Source: Ctena decussata (Eukaryota > Mollusca > Bivalvia > Lucinida > Lucinidae). From it: a DNA stretch of 64,000 nt. A model generated the notes under the pieces. It was not told where the DNA came from. It saw only the letters and a program-made list of their open reading frames with translations, and made no database searches. The translations under genes were made by a program, and so were the position numbers. The stretch is from the NCBI GenBank assembly GCA_963989385.1, contig OZ022501.1, positions 84,614,979-84,678,978 of the forward strand. Direction: 5' to 3'. Shown piece by piece: positions 36,841-46,966 of the stretch. The first letter of the stretch is position 1. Each line of letters starts with the position of its first letter.

Positions 36841-37792
36841 AATGTAAAATGACTGCACTGTGTTACAGCCTTGTTTTCATACTGCATTTCATTTTTTATT
36901 GATTATTGATTACAAAAGGAATTAAATGCGGATTTAAAGCAAGGTTTTTAAACAATGCAGTCGGTTTCCATATTTACAAAGTTACGGTTATATCCCATAC
37001 GTTTTATGGTAAAGGGGCCTGGTAGACAGTTGCAAGGTCTTTCAGCTTAAACTCTACGGGCTATTTTACAGAGTAAGAACTTCTCCTGTCTGTTACCAGA
37101 ATAACTAACAGACAAACTAAGCTGATCCTATGGATGAAGAAGGCTAATGGAACTGACAACACAAAATTGTCCACTTGGAAATTTTATTGATGGTTGACGC
37201 TAACCATATATATTGATAACGTTAACAAACAAATCTTTACGGCCAAATTGTGCTTGTGGATATCAAATTACAGGCCGGAAACTTAATTATCGCTCAGACA
37301 CCTTTATGCCTATAAATGGAGGCTTTCTACAGAACCATTTCAAAATGTCCAGTATTTATGATTTGCACTTTTCACGCTGGACATTGTGGTTTAATATCAT
37401 ATTGTTATATGATGAACCTTCCGACGACGTTTTAACTGGAAACTCTCTTGAAACCATCAGTCTGATTTAAAATAAATCATTTCTATTGCTCTTGAGGAAA
37501 GGTTGCATTTTGTGAGCAACCCGCAAACTCAGAGTTGCACTGAGTAATGAGAAAATGATAAAATGGCATGAAACAAAATATTTTAAATGTTTGCTGGGTA
37601 GTTGTTTTCTAAACATGTACATGTTGTCTTTAGCGTTCGCTGGTATGGTACATAGCAACAACATGCTCAGGCTTTGGTACCAATTAAAGCGTTCTTCTGA
37701 CTGATGCCAAACCCTTCTTTCCATAAGCAACTTTGTGGTAGTGTTTACAAGAAAACTTTGATTGCTTGCGTGTTATATATAGCCCCTTTCCT

Positions 37793-37826
<34 letters not shown>

Positions 37827-38332
37827 ACACACACACACACACACAAACTATTTCATTGTGGTAATGAGATATAACTGTTGTCTGCTCTGAAACAAGCGTA
37901 AATCATGTAAATATTATTTTCTGGCGTTCGCCCGCCACGGTGGTCTATATACAAAAATATAAAAGAGGAGAGAGAGAGAATTGCGTCCAAAAAGGAAATC
38001 AATAGCATGCGTTTCAAAGGGTTTATTAAAAAGATAGTCAAGACAATTACATTTAGTAAGTCAGGTGGAAAGATACTGCTTTTCCAACGAATCTATTATT
38101 GTGCAGGATATAGGCGGTGCGGAAAACAAAGGCTTAGAGCATGCGTTGCGTTACCAACAAGGACTGTGCCCACACGATCTGATTAGACTGTTCGCAATTG
38201 ACTGTTCATGTGAACGGGTATACTTTCTGGCAAAGTAGTTCTACCATTTTTATTTTTGTCTCCCTTCTCTATGAGGACAAATTCTTAAAGGAAAGAACTG
38301 GATTCTTACGAGCGAACTCACTCCTTTAAAAG
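36841..38332. other. intergenic, one microsatellite
   Basis: No supported gene. A CA microsatellite lies at 37794-37845. Piece 38230-38332 resembles family 3 (TCTCCCTTCTCTATGAGGACA, AAATTCTTAAAGGAAAGAA). Confidence 0.45.
37794..37845. repeat. (CA)n microsatellite
   Basis: About 26 CA units with one CC interruption near 37825. Confidence 0.95.
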
Positions 38333-38536
38333 TAGGGGAGAGTCGGGTAACTTCGGACAGCGGGTAAATTCGGACACTGACATTGTTTCCTTTAAATGTC
38401 AGTTGTTAGGAACTAAAACAAAAATTAACTGGCCAAACATGGAAAATCCTGATGAGACGGCTCATCTGGATTTTCTTTGTTAGCAATTGTATGTCCGAAT
38501 TTACCCACCTGTCCGAAGTTACCCGACTCTCTCCTA
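38333..38536. mobile_element. palindromic MITE family 2, copy 3
   Basis: Left AGGGGAGAGTCGGGTAACTT pairs with right AAGTTACCCGACTCTCTCCT. The interior has GTTTCCTTTAAATGTCAG and CCTGATGAGACGGCTCATCT. It is the best-preserved copy. Confidence 0.88.
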
Positions 38537-39948
38537 GACCCCATGCAGAAGAATGGGCTTCATTTAAGGGAAGCAAACAAGAAGTTACAAAATGCTTCTC
38601 GAGGTAAACCTGGCGCATAAACTTGGTGTACTCATAAGATTACTAGGGACCCGCCGATCACTGATGCAATCGGGGAAATCTGAGCACCCAGGGCAAATCT
38701 GCGAACTGATCGGAAAGTTTATGGTAACTACGTGCAAGATGGCCTTTAACTTCGTGGCATTGTCTATAAGTTCACAGTCAATGCAGCTAATATAATCTTG
38801 GAGAATTTCCTAGAAAAATCATATTTTTTGGATAATCTGTAAATTCAATGACAGTCTGTAAATTTATGGCTATGCTCACAAATGCGCTCAAGAAAATGAA
38901 TCTAATCAAAAATCTGCAATTACTCGCTTACTTTTCTGCTTTTATCACTTTATGGTTTACTTAGCGATTAGCAGAAATCGCATTCAATATGTTGATCTTG
39001 TCCCAGTAGGGACACAACATTTAAGCAACACTGAATTAACCCCAAAACAACGTCAATGTTGAAACATTCATTGAGATTTGTTCAAACGTTGTGTGCTAAC
39101 TTCGTGTATCCATGAACATAAAATGCAAAATGCCTTGAGAAATAATTATATAGGCCCACAACGTTGAAAAGGTTGAATCAACTTTGATCCAATGTTGTTC
39201 CAACGTTGTGTCAACACTGGATTGTACGGATGACCATGCTGGTTTGAATGTTTTCCTTTTGTAAATGCTACAAGGCTGCTTTCCCATGGCATGGCCGAAA
39301 ATATTCATAAGGTTAGAAGTCTTTTCAATACGTAAAACAATTACATATTGTTGATAATATGGTATCTTATTATATCTGTTAATCAGACACCAAGAGGTCG
39401 AATATTTTATCGTCAATACAATGACTTTAAATTAAAATTCAAGTTACGGGTATCATAAAGAATTCAGATTTGTGTATCTATTTAATATACAATACATGTA
39501 TAATCAGCATTGGCGACACTCGAAACATTCTTTGATAATAATTAAAAAATGTACACACAGTGTGTAAAAATAATATTGTGTGAAGTTAATATCGGAATAT
39601 ATTGAAATGTGGATAAAACAATCGAATTTCAAAAGTCTGTAAATTCGTTTTATGTGGTCGAATACTTTTATACTTTTAACTTATGGTATCAGAATTATAT
39701 TAATTCAAAAAATATATATATATGTTTAACAGTATTCCAGTTTCCATACTGTTTATAAATCTACGGAAAAATTGGCTGCACGGATAGCAGCCAACGCTGC
39801 GCAGTTGGTCGTACATATGCAGTCCATCCGAAAAGACAACTAAAGCACAGGGGTGCATATGGCCCCACTAATCAGTGTATGTGACTTTGGATAGGTTTTC
39901 TCACAGTCATACCCATGTTTACAAAGTCCATTATCCAGAGCTTTCGCC
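38537..39948. other. TRIM-B upstream region, no gene seen
   Basis: No supported gene. Several CAACGTTG-type blocks (39040-39220) form a loose repeat: AACAACGTCAATGTTGAAAC, CAAACGTTGTGTGC, ACAACGTTGAAAAGGTTG, TTCCAACGTTGTGTCAAC. The TRIM-B promoter should lie near the right end; no sure core motif was found. Confidence 0.4.
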
Positions 39949-39972
39949 ATGCTAAAACCAACGCCGCTTTAA
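39949..39972 (+). promoter_or_regulatory. possible upstream ORF before TRIM-B start
   Basis: An ATG at 39949 opens a seven-codon frame closed by TAA at 39970-39972, three bases before the main ATG and in the same frame. It fixes the TRIM-B start at 39976 unless a spliced leader is used. Effect on translation is inferred and depends on the unknown transcript start. Confidence 0.4.
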
Positions 39973-39975
39973 ACG

Positions 39976-40547
39976 ATGGCTGCATCAAGGCCTGACTCAG
40001 TGTTACTGTCAAGGCCTAGTTCAGTGCTATTTTCAAGACCAGCGAGTTCTATACTCATTTCAAGACCTCCAAGTGCCTCTTATCTACCACGCCCTCCAAG
40101 TACATCAACGAAACGACCTACAAGTTCACTGAAATTTCGTAAGACTCTTTCATCAAAGTGCAGTATCTGTTCAGAAGATTTCAAATACAAGACCACATTA
40201 CCTTGTTTCCAGAATTTCTGTACTCAGTGCCTTGAAGACCATGTTCTCACATTCAGACGAGGAACAGGATGTGACTGCCCATTATGCAGAAGTGGCCTAT
40301 TGCTGCCTAAATCAAAGAATCGCCAGAGTGCGAAATACAGCTCGAAGTCGACACCACTTGTTTGTGATGTCTGTGAACAAGTCCGGCCTGCCAAGTACAG
40401 ATGTGTGGAGTGCGATGACTATTATTGTGAGAAGTGTAATAAGGACTTTCTAAGGAGGATGCGCATTGATAACAACTTCAATATAACTGATGTATCTGAT
40501 CTTACAGCGGACGAATCCCTTACCGAACTACATTTTAAGGATGTGTC
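39976..40547 (+). CDS. TRIM-B exon 1 (RING and B-box 1)
   Basis: Encodes residues 1-190 and two bases of codon 191 of a 680-residue TRIM protein. The ATG has A at -3 and G at +4. Residues 1-55 are Ser/Arg/Pro-rich with repeated SRP(S/A)S. RING: C62, C65, C77, C82, C85, C101, C104, but the single histidine ligand is Gln79 (LPCFQNFC). B-box 1: C130, C133, C143, C146, C151, C154 remain, but the positions of the two histidines in TRIM-A hold Phe and Asn. Donor TC|GTAAGT at 40548, phase 2, is near-consensus. Paralogue of TRIM-A, which keeps this histidine but lacks the neighbouring cysteine. Ligase activity is therefore doubtful. Confidence 0.92.
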
Positions 40548-40560
40548 GTAAGTACATGTA

Positions 40561-41715
40561 CCGGCAGCGCAAAACCGTACAATTTTCGCGTTTTGAACGC
40601 GTGTGCAACGCGTTTTTCGTGCGTGTGTATGAAACGCGTTTTGAAACGCGTTGACTCGCGTTTTTCGCGTTTATCTCGTTTTCCAAATATCCAATCAAAT
40701 CGCTTCCCGAGAAACCCATGTGAAACGCGTGTTATCCGCGATTTTCGCGTAGCATAAGTTAACCAATCAGAAAAGTTCATTTGCGTTTCTCTGTGACGTA
40801 GATAACGCGAACTTGAATCGCGATTCATAATAAGCCAATCAAAACCCTTCTCGCAAAATGCGTGCGAAGCAGCCATAATATGGTCGTACGCGCATCACAA
40901 TTTATCAGTATTTTTGCAGCGTTTTACAGTGAATTATCAATTGGATTTATAAACAGAGTCATATTGTTTTCGTATAAATATTTTTAGTTCGTTTTCTGTG
41001 CTTTTAATTATGTTCGCAGTAAGTCTCATAATCGATAATATATTTTCGTTAAAAGTATTGTTTGCAGTTTTTTAGGTAACCGGAAATAAAGATGAGATTT
41101 TCGTTTGCGATCCAAAACAACATTTTGGACCTGTATCGTGACGGACTTTCAGCATCCGTTGCCGCTGAAAAAGTTTATTCTCTCAAGCTTTTACAATAAT
41201 TTTGGGGGAATTGCAGAGTCACAAAGGGCTTAAATTTAAATAGTTTCAAGTTCTAGAAAAAAATGTGTTGTTTTCAGCCCTGAACCTGGCACCGGGATTT
41301 CATTATTGTTTCCATAGATCTAATTTTCTTTATATACTTCGTCGAAAATAATTGGAAAAAAGGCAAATCCTTACCAAATTTAGTTGGTTCTCAGTTTTTC
41401 AATAGCATTGTCAATGAAGCTAGGAACCAGTGTATACGAGACCGAAACGCGTTCGGCAAACGCAATTTTCATTTGTCTAAACACCAAACGCGTGCGCACG
41501 CGAAGTAACGAAAAACGCGAACTGGTATCGCAGTTCTGATTGGCTAAAGCGAATTTCGCGTACAAACGCGATTATTCGCGATTTTATGCAGCAATTCGAT
41601 TGGTTCTTTCACAAACGCGTTTCTAAATCGCAAAACGCGTTTGAAAAATACGCGTTTCGAACGCGTTTTGAACGCGAATTTCTTCCGAAGCGCATGTACG
41701 ATTTTGCGCTGCCGG
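40561..41715. mobile_element. 1155-bp inverted-repeat transposon in TRIM-B intron 1
   Basis: Ends CCGGCAGCGCAAAACCGTAC and its inverted copy GTACGATTTTGCGCTGCCGG match at 20 of 21 positions, flanked by TA on both sides. Broad subterminal zones of AACGCGTT/ACGCGT motifs lie inside each end. A short frame from 41092 reads as a small helical peptide (NNILDLYRDGLSASVAAEKV), which resembles a helix-turn-helix N-terminus of a transposase, then stops. Non-autonomous. It starts 7 bp after the donor GTAAGT. Confidence 0.8.
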
Positions 41716-41822
41716 TACTGTATATTTGAGATGTTTGCATTTTTAGTATTTGCATGTTTAAAGCCACGACGCTCACCGTGTGCTTATATTTTATTCATTA
41801 AAACTGTGCTCGCTGTGCACTT

Positions 41823-41932
41823 GGCTACCGCTTCTCTTTAAGCACATCGAAGAATCTGATCAGACTTGGCCGATGCCCAGGCTGATCTGAGACTTCGCTG
41901 GGCGCACATGCCACTTTGTTGTTACGGCTCTA
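41823..41932. mobile_element. palindromic MITE family 1, right half only
   Basis: Contains ATCTGATCAGACTTGGCCGA, CCAGGCTGATCTGAGACTTC and CACTTTGTTG; the left half is missing. Lies in TRIM-B intron 1. Confidence 0.7.
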
Positions 41933-42099
41933 ATACTCTTCAAGATGTCTTCGCAGTACAAGTTAGCAGGTATCAGTCTGGATAACAAGTAAAATTGCGG
42001 ATAGTTGCTGCGCAGCTACATGGAATGTATTTTAATTTAATAGCTAAATTATATTAAAAAGCTATGTTCTAAGACACTGAACTTGGCACTGCAGAATGG

Positions 42100-42295
42100 A
42101 TGAACGGCTTGCGATTTTACGCCTTTTTCAACAGTATTTCAGTCATATCAGGACAATGGTAGGGTGATAATAAAAGGCTGTGTGCAATGGAACCTCGTTT
42201 ACGGTTGGAAAAATTGCTGCCTCCGGCGGGGCTCGTACCTGGGACCGTTAGATCATAAGGCCAGCGCTTAACCTACTGGGCTACCGGGGCTTCAT
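42100..42295 (-). mobile_element. tRNA-derived SINE, minus strand, TRIM-B intron 1
   Basis: On the minus strand it starts AGCCCCGGTAGCCCAGTAGG (A box TAGCCCAGTAGG) and continues to a weaker B box near 42229-42239. The body (CTTGCGATTTTACG, CAACAGTATTTCAGTC, AGGACAATGGTAGGGTGATA) matches 63505-63610. Its end is about 50 bp from exon 2. Confidence 0.65.
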
Positions 42296-42342
42296 TTGGC
42301 ACTACAGTTACATGTTAATATGTATACTTGATTACATTTCAG

Positions 42343-42785
42343 AACGAAAGACATTCTTGAAGAACTGACAAGCGTCCTTCCGCCTAGCTTTGGCGTGAAG
42401 TGCAAATATCATTTTAAAGAGGAATATCGTTTCTTCTGTAACGAGTGTGACACACCAATATGTCGAGACTGCAAAATTCTCAAACACGAAGGGCATCCTA
42501 CTAGAACATTGGAAGACGTTCATGATGAAAGAAAGCAGTACCTAAATGATGCCGTGAAACTAGCCAACAGAAATATACGCAAGCTGCATGCTGAATGCGC
42601 TGAAATAAATTCTAAGAGGGTAGATATTGAACAGGAGACGAGAGACGTAGAGGAGGCTATACTGAATCATGTTAATCAGTTAAAGCGTATAATTGATGAA
42701 ATTGCTGAACACATGATGAAAATAGTGAGAGCCCAAGACAACGAAAGTCGAGGAATGCTCCATAAATGCCGTGACGCGGCTAAAG
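42343..42785 (+). CDS. TRIM-B exon 2 (B-box 2 and coiled coil)
   Basis: Acceptor ACATTTCAG at 42342; joins exon 1 to give ...FKDV-S-TKDILEEL. B-box 2 is complete: C211, H214, C223, C226, C231, C234, H239, H242. A long coiled coil follows from about residue 245. I chose the donor AAAG|GTAAAG at 42786 because phase 1 then joins exon 3 as CRDAAK-E-KVKILQ, which lines up with TRIM-A CNEAVKEKLQSLQ. The frame stays open beyond this donor to a TAA at 42917-42919; read-through would give a propeller-less protein. A GTAAGT at 42916 is an alternative donor, but it does not keep frame with exon 3. Confidence 0.88.
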
Positions 42786-43154
42786 GTAAAGTATCACACC
42801 GGCTTCAGAAAGTGTGCAGGTTAGCATATGCGAATACTAAGAAATCAGATCAGCCTTCCTCTGCACTGTATGATCCAGACTTTTCCTCATATCCAACATC
42901 TTGCGATACATCAGTGTAAGTCGTATCAAGCACGCACTTATGAGTATTTGGAGCATGCTTTTAAGGAATTCTAACAGTCGAAAACTTTTGTTTTGTTTAA
43001 ATGATGCTTGTCAGCAGATTCTGGAATAGAATCAGTCTTGTGTTGCAGCCTAGCATATACTGAAGACAAATAACAAAATAACTGTCCTAATTTTCTTTGG
43101 GAACAATATTTTTTTCTTTGTAAGATGACTAATGCGTTTAGCTGGTGTGAAGTG

Positions 43155-43157
<3 letters not shown>

Positions 43158-43245
<88 letters not shown>
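43158..43245. repeat. (TG)n microsatellite, ~44 units
   Basis: An uninterrupted 88-bp dinucleotide run in TRIM-B intron 2. The open frames over it are translation artefacts (TH, CV repeats). Confidence 0.97.
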
Positions 43246-43247
<2 letters not shown>

Positions 43248-43519
43248 TTCGGGTCCTTTCGAATCATTGGGGTCATTTAGAGCCATTCTGAAAACAGAGA
43301 CATTCTGCAACCGGTGCTTCGGGAGCAGGAGCATTGTTGCGCGTTACAATCTAGCAAACATGTAACTAGATTGACTGCTCATGAATTGACGCAATAAATC
43401 AAATCTGCTGTCTTCGTGTCGTTCGTTCTTCTCAGAATTCATTTAATCAGCAAAATTCTGTAGACTTTCAGAGAGCATGGACGCAATAACTGTTTAATTG
43501 AAGGAGCTTTGACATTAAT

Positions 43520-43762
43520 AGTCACGACACGACAAAACCAACAAAGTGGCTGTGCGCCCAGCGCAGACTCAGATCAGCCTGGGCATCCGCCCAATCTGAT
43601 CAGAGTCTTCGCTGTCCGCATGGAGGTAGCTTAGACCCTTTGCCGCGAGTACCCTTTTAGTGCTTAGCAAAGAGTCTGATTAGACTGGGCAGATGCCCAG
43701 GCTGATCTGAGTCTGCGCTGGGCGTACCACCACTTTGTTGGTTTTCTCATGCTGTGGCTCAT
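43520..43762. mobile_element. palindromic MITE family 1 copy, TRIM-B intron 2
   Basis: Begins AGTCACGACACGACAAAACC (GAGCC altered to AGTC) and ends CTCATGCTGTGGCTCAT. Inner arms well kept. Its right end is about 135 bp upstream of exon 3. Confidence 0.85.
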
Positions 43763-43896
43763 TTTATGTGCACACATTACAGACTGCATGGTATCAGATT
43801 CCGTTTGAATACCAATTGTTCATACACTGAGATTCGCAGTTTCTTGAAGGCATGGCTATAAAAAAGAGTTTACTAGCAAATATTTGTCTTTTTCAG

Positions 43897-44007
43897 AGAA
43901 AGTTAAGATTTTACAAGATATGGTCAACGAAGCAACAACACTGCTAGAGTCTGATAATGGAATTGATGTCGTAAACAACACCCCGGGGACTGTTCAACAA
44001 CTCAACG
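43897..44007 (+). CDS. TRIM-B exon 3 (end of coiled coil, linker)
   Basis: A small 111-bp exon between TTTTTCAG (43896) and donor AACG|GTAATA (44008), phase 1 on both sides. It encodes EKVKILQDMVNEATTLL and a linker ending TVQQLN. In TRIM-A the equivalent residues are part of exon 1, so this exon is flanked by one intron unique to TRIM-B. Too short for an ATG-based frame search. Confidence 0.85.
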
Positions 44008-44122
44008 GTAATATTTATTGCTGCCGGCTTGATTATTTGTCCGATTAAACAAATAACACTTCTAGAGCCGCTTTGTGTGAAAAAAAAACTCACAAAACAT
44101 TTCTTACTTTTCGGATAAGCCG

Positions 44123-44195
44123 GGCCGCGTAGCGCAGTCGGTAGGGCACCTGACTTATAAGCCAGAGGCCCTGGGTTCGATACCCGGTCCGGCCA
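44123..44195 (+). tRNA. tRNA-like Pol III unit (probably pseudogene or SINE head)
   Basis: A box TAGCGCAGTCGG and B box GGTTCGATACC are present. Acceptor arm GGCCGCG/TCCGGCC has one mismatch, and the T arm CTGGG/CCCGG is good. The anticodon arm CTGAC-TTATAA-GCCAG gives a six-base loop, so no normal anticodon can be assigned. Lies in TRIM-B intron 3, sense strand. Confidence 0.5.
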
Positions 44196-44932
44196 CTTAC
44201 TTTCATTTCCTCTTCCGCTGATTAACGAAGGGCAGTTGTCAGTTACTGGTGAAAGTAAGTGTACTTACATGTAGTACTGGTTAACCGCTCAGGAGGTCTA
44301 AGCCTGCCCATGAATAGTGTGGTTAGATTAACTGACCGTCCCGACATTTACCCTCGAAGTTAAATAATAACACAATATATTTCGGATAAGATTTTTGCCG
44401 CTTACGTTTTTTCGTTGTCAGTGACGTCAAATGACGTCACTTTTGTATTGCTGTACTGTAAGTCACCATAGTCCTCCTAGATTAATAAAATAAAATAAAA
44501 AAACGTCCAAACACAAATCATCATAACAAGCGACTCTAGAGCGTAATGTTTGGTGACATTATTTTGGTTGATATGCATACATTGTGTCAAAAACCAGCAA
44601 AGCGTAAGGGGGTGGGGGCAGATTTTTGAAGCAAAAGACAAATCATTCAGCAAAACACTTTTTTTGGACACAGTGTGGTTTAACAAATTTATGTCATGAA
44701 AAAGCATGACAACATGCATATACATTTGTTTTCTACAGGCAACAAGATCAAAACGGAAGCAAGAGTACTTGGACAGTGGTTGGTTAAAATTCCATATTTT
44801 CAAAGACTACTCTTACCTTCATCTTGTGTTTTCGACACTTCTTGGACAGTATTAATATTATTGTAGCTAAAATGGAATTGTCGGTTTTAATTGAGCCAAG
44901 AAATAAAAGAAAATAAATGTATCATACAAAAT

Positions 44933-45197
44933 ATGAGCCGCGACACGACAAAACCAACAATGTGGGTGTGCGCCCAGCGCAGACTCAGATCAGCCTGGGC
45001 ATAACGCAGACTCAGATCAGCCTGGGCATCCGCCCAGTCTGATCAGAGTCTTTGCTGTCCGCATGGAGGTACCTTAGACTCTTAGCTACACTTGAGCGCT
45101 TATGGAAGAGTCTGATCCAACTTGGCGGATGCTTAGGCTGATCTGAGTCTGCGCTGGGCGCACAGCCACTTTGTTGGTTTTCTCGTGTCGCTGCTTA
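44933..45197. mobile_element. palindromic MITE family 1 copy with inner duplication
   Basis: Ends ATGAGCCGCGACACGACAAA and TCTCGTGTCGCTGCTTAT. CGCAGACTCAGATCAGCCTG is repeated in tandem (about 44977-45026), making this copy longer than others. Lies in TRIM-B intron 3. Confidence 0.85.
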
Positions 45198-45304
45198 TAT
45201 CTTTTGTGAAGTCCTCGAGAATATAAATGCACCTGCATGTACTTAAAATTTTGTTGGCTTGAATGTTCCACTACATTCATACTGTTTTACGGTTAAATAG
45301 TTTT

Positions 45305-45381
45305 CAGCCTGGAGCAGGAGTCAAACCGGGAATCGCTAGATCAGCAGGCCAGTGTTTAAGCCATTGAGCTACCGGGGCTGA
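45305..45381 (-). mobile_element. tRNA-like SINE head, minus strand
   Basis: On the minus strand: AGCCCCGGTAGCTCAATGG (A box) and GGTTTGACTCC (B box). Similar to the unit at 42100-42295. A-rich DNA follows at 45399-45422. Confidence 0.6.
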
Positions 45382-45629
45382 TAATATATACTGAACAAAA
45401 AAAAAAAACAAAAAAAAAATAAAACGTGACATCATCATTCAAATATTTTCCAGAAACACCATCAAAATTTAAAAAACAACTTGAATAAAGAAGTCACTAT
45501 AATTATGAGTTCATTTATTACCAATCTGTATTTTGTTCACGCCTGCAAGGATCGAAAATCAAAAGTTTGTTTTTCAATGTATGTTACGTTTCTTTCTTTT
45601 TTTCTTCTTTTCTTTTTGGTCAGTATAGA

Positions 45630-45800
45630 ACGATCATCACCCAATTATGCTGGGTACACTTTCGAGGGAAACACCTCTCGTTTTTATTTTTGCTTTCCCT
45701 TTTCAAGGGGGACCATTCTTAAAGAAAGATCTTTGCTCTTACTTGTACCAATGGGGGTCAAATAGTCAAGAGGAGCAAACCCTTTCCTCTCTTCAAAACG
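45630..45800. repeat. dispersed repeat family 3 copy, TRIM-B intron 3
   Basis: GGGTACACTTTCGAGGGAAA, TTTTTGCTTTCCCTTTTC, GGGGACCATTCTTAAAGAAA, GCTCTTACTTG and GAGCAAACCCTTTCCTC mark the family. Confidence 0.55.
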
Positions 45801-45807
45801 GGAGTTA

Positions 45808-46018
45808 GGGTCGAGTCGGGTAACTTCAGACAGTGGATAAATTCGGACATACCATTGCAAACAGTGAAAATCCAGATGAGACGGCTCATGAGCCGTCTCA
45901 TCAGGATTTTCACTGTTTGCCCAGTTAATTTTGTTTTAATTCCAAACAACTGACATAATAAAGGAAACAATGTCACTGTCCGAAATACCCGCTGCACGAA
46001 TTTACCCGACTCGACCCT
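45808..46018. mobile_element. palindromic MITE family 2, copy 4, next to exon 4
   Basis: Left GGGTCGAGTCGGGTAACTTC pairs with right ATTTACCCGACTCGACCC. The centre is itself palindromic (GAGACGGCTCATGAGCCGTC). Only 31 bp separate it from the exon 4 acceptor, so the branch region is inside or right beside it. Confidence 0.85.
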
Positions 46019-46049
46019 GACTCCTTCTTTATGATTACCTTTGTTGCAG

Positions 46050-46966
46050 ACGCTGATTCAGCCTTCACCGCTGATAAACTCTGGCGTAAGCAGTACGTGT
46101 TCAATCCTTCAGATCTTGAAGAAGGAACTATTAAAAAGATGGTAGGTAAACTGAGATGTCTGACAGAGGGACTTCTTAAGCCTCTCCCTGCGGTGGACCT
46201 GGAGATGCAGTCTACATTTAACTGTGATCAAAGCTATAAGCACACCTCAGCAATCGCACCACTGTCTGACAGCACCGTCTGGGTTTGTAATGGGTACAGA
46301 AATAAGATACAGAGATTTGATATTTGTGGATCTATTCTTGAGACTGAAATACTAAGCTTTGATGTCGATGATATGACGGTGGGGAAAGACGGTAGCCTGT
46401 ATTTAACTGAAGTGAATGGAAAGGTCATAAGAAAAGTCAGTAAATTTAAACCAATATCCGTATTCGCTAGAGGTGACGTTTACTTGAGAGGGATCTGTAC
46501 ATCGTACGATGGTCAAAGTATAATTGCCTGTGGAAATGATGTGCCGTATGCATGCATGAGAGAAGCTAAGTTGTCGAAGATTCTAATTTTCAACACCTCT
46601 GGTAGACTTCAGACCGAACTGCCGCTTCATTTGGGAGCAACATTATTTAGACTGTGTCACACCGTGAACGATGAAATTATAGTGTCTACAGGGATTACCG
46701 GGAACTATCTAGTTGTTTCAGAAACCGGGAAGGTCAAACACACGTACCAGGCATCTTCGACTGCAGATGGAGTTGCATCAGATAAGCATGGACTGGTCTA
46801 CCTAGCCTCCTGTAATGACGACACGCTGTATATTCTAGACCATCAAGGAACACCTCTGCCTTCAACATATGCCATGCACAAACCTAATGCTGTAGCAATT
46901 GACGGTAATGATACAGTTTGGGTTGGCGATTGGAGCAAGATTCACGTTCTTCATTTCAAAGACTGA
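46050..46966 (+). CDS. TRIM-B exon 4 (NHL-like beta-propeller, C-terminus)
   Basis: Acceptor CTTTGTTGCAG at 46049, phase 1, giving ...QQLN-D-ADSAFTADKLWRK. It encodes residues 376-680. About six NHL-type repeats from residue 437: LSDSTVWVCNGYRNKIQ, VGKDGSLYLTEVNGKVIR, GVASDKHGLVYLASCND and AVAIDGNDTVWVGDW. About half the residues match TRIM-A exon 2 by eye, and the exon boundary and phase are the same. In related proteins the propeller binds RNA or protein targets; substrate unknown. A shorter, degenerate copy of its end lies at about 48025-48272. Confidence 0.92.

Larger units (their letters stand above)
42786..43896 (+). other. TRIM-B intron 2
   Basis: Holds a (TG)n microsatellite at 43158-43245 and a palindromic MITE family 1 copy at 43520-43762. 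The sequence 42786-42919 stays open in frame after exon 2. Confidence 0.8.

Noticed and set aside
40535..40876. 113-codon minus-strand open frame
   Set aside because: Falls inside the inverted end of the 1155-bp element; its Arg-rich sequence comes from repeated ACGCGT motifs.
42395..42919. A separate 174-codon B-box gene
   Set aside because: Starts at GTG inside an exon with an acceptor at 42342; it is TRIM-B exon 2 plus read-through into intron 2.
42971..43365. Open frames rich in Thr-His or Cys-Val
   Set aside because: Translations of the (TG)n microsatellite in TRIM-B intron 2.
44123..44195. Functional tRNA-Ile(TAT) or tRNA-Tyr gene
   Set aside because: The anticodon arm closes to a six-base loop and the D and acceptor arms have mismatches; more likely a tRNA-derived unit.
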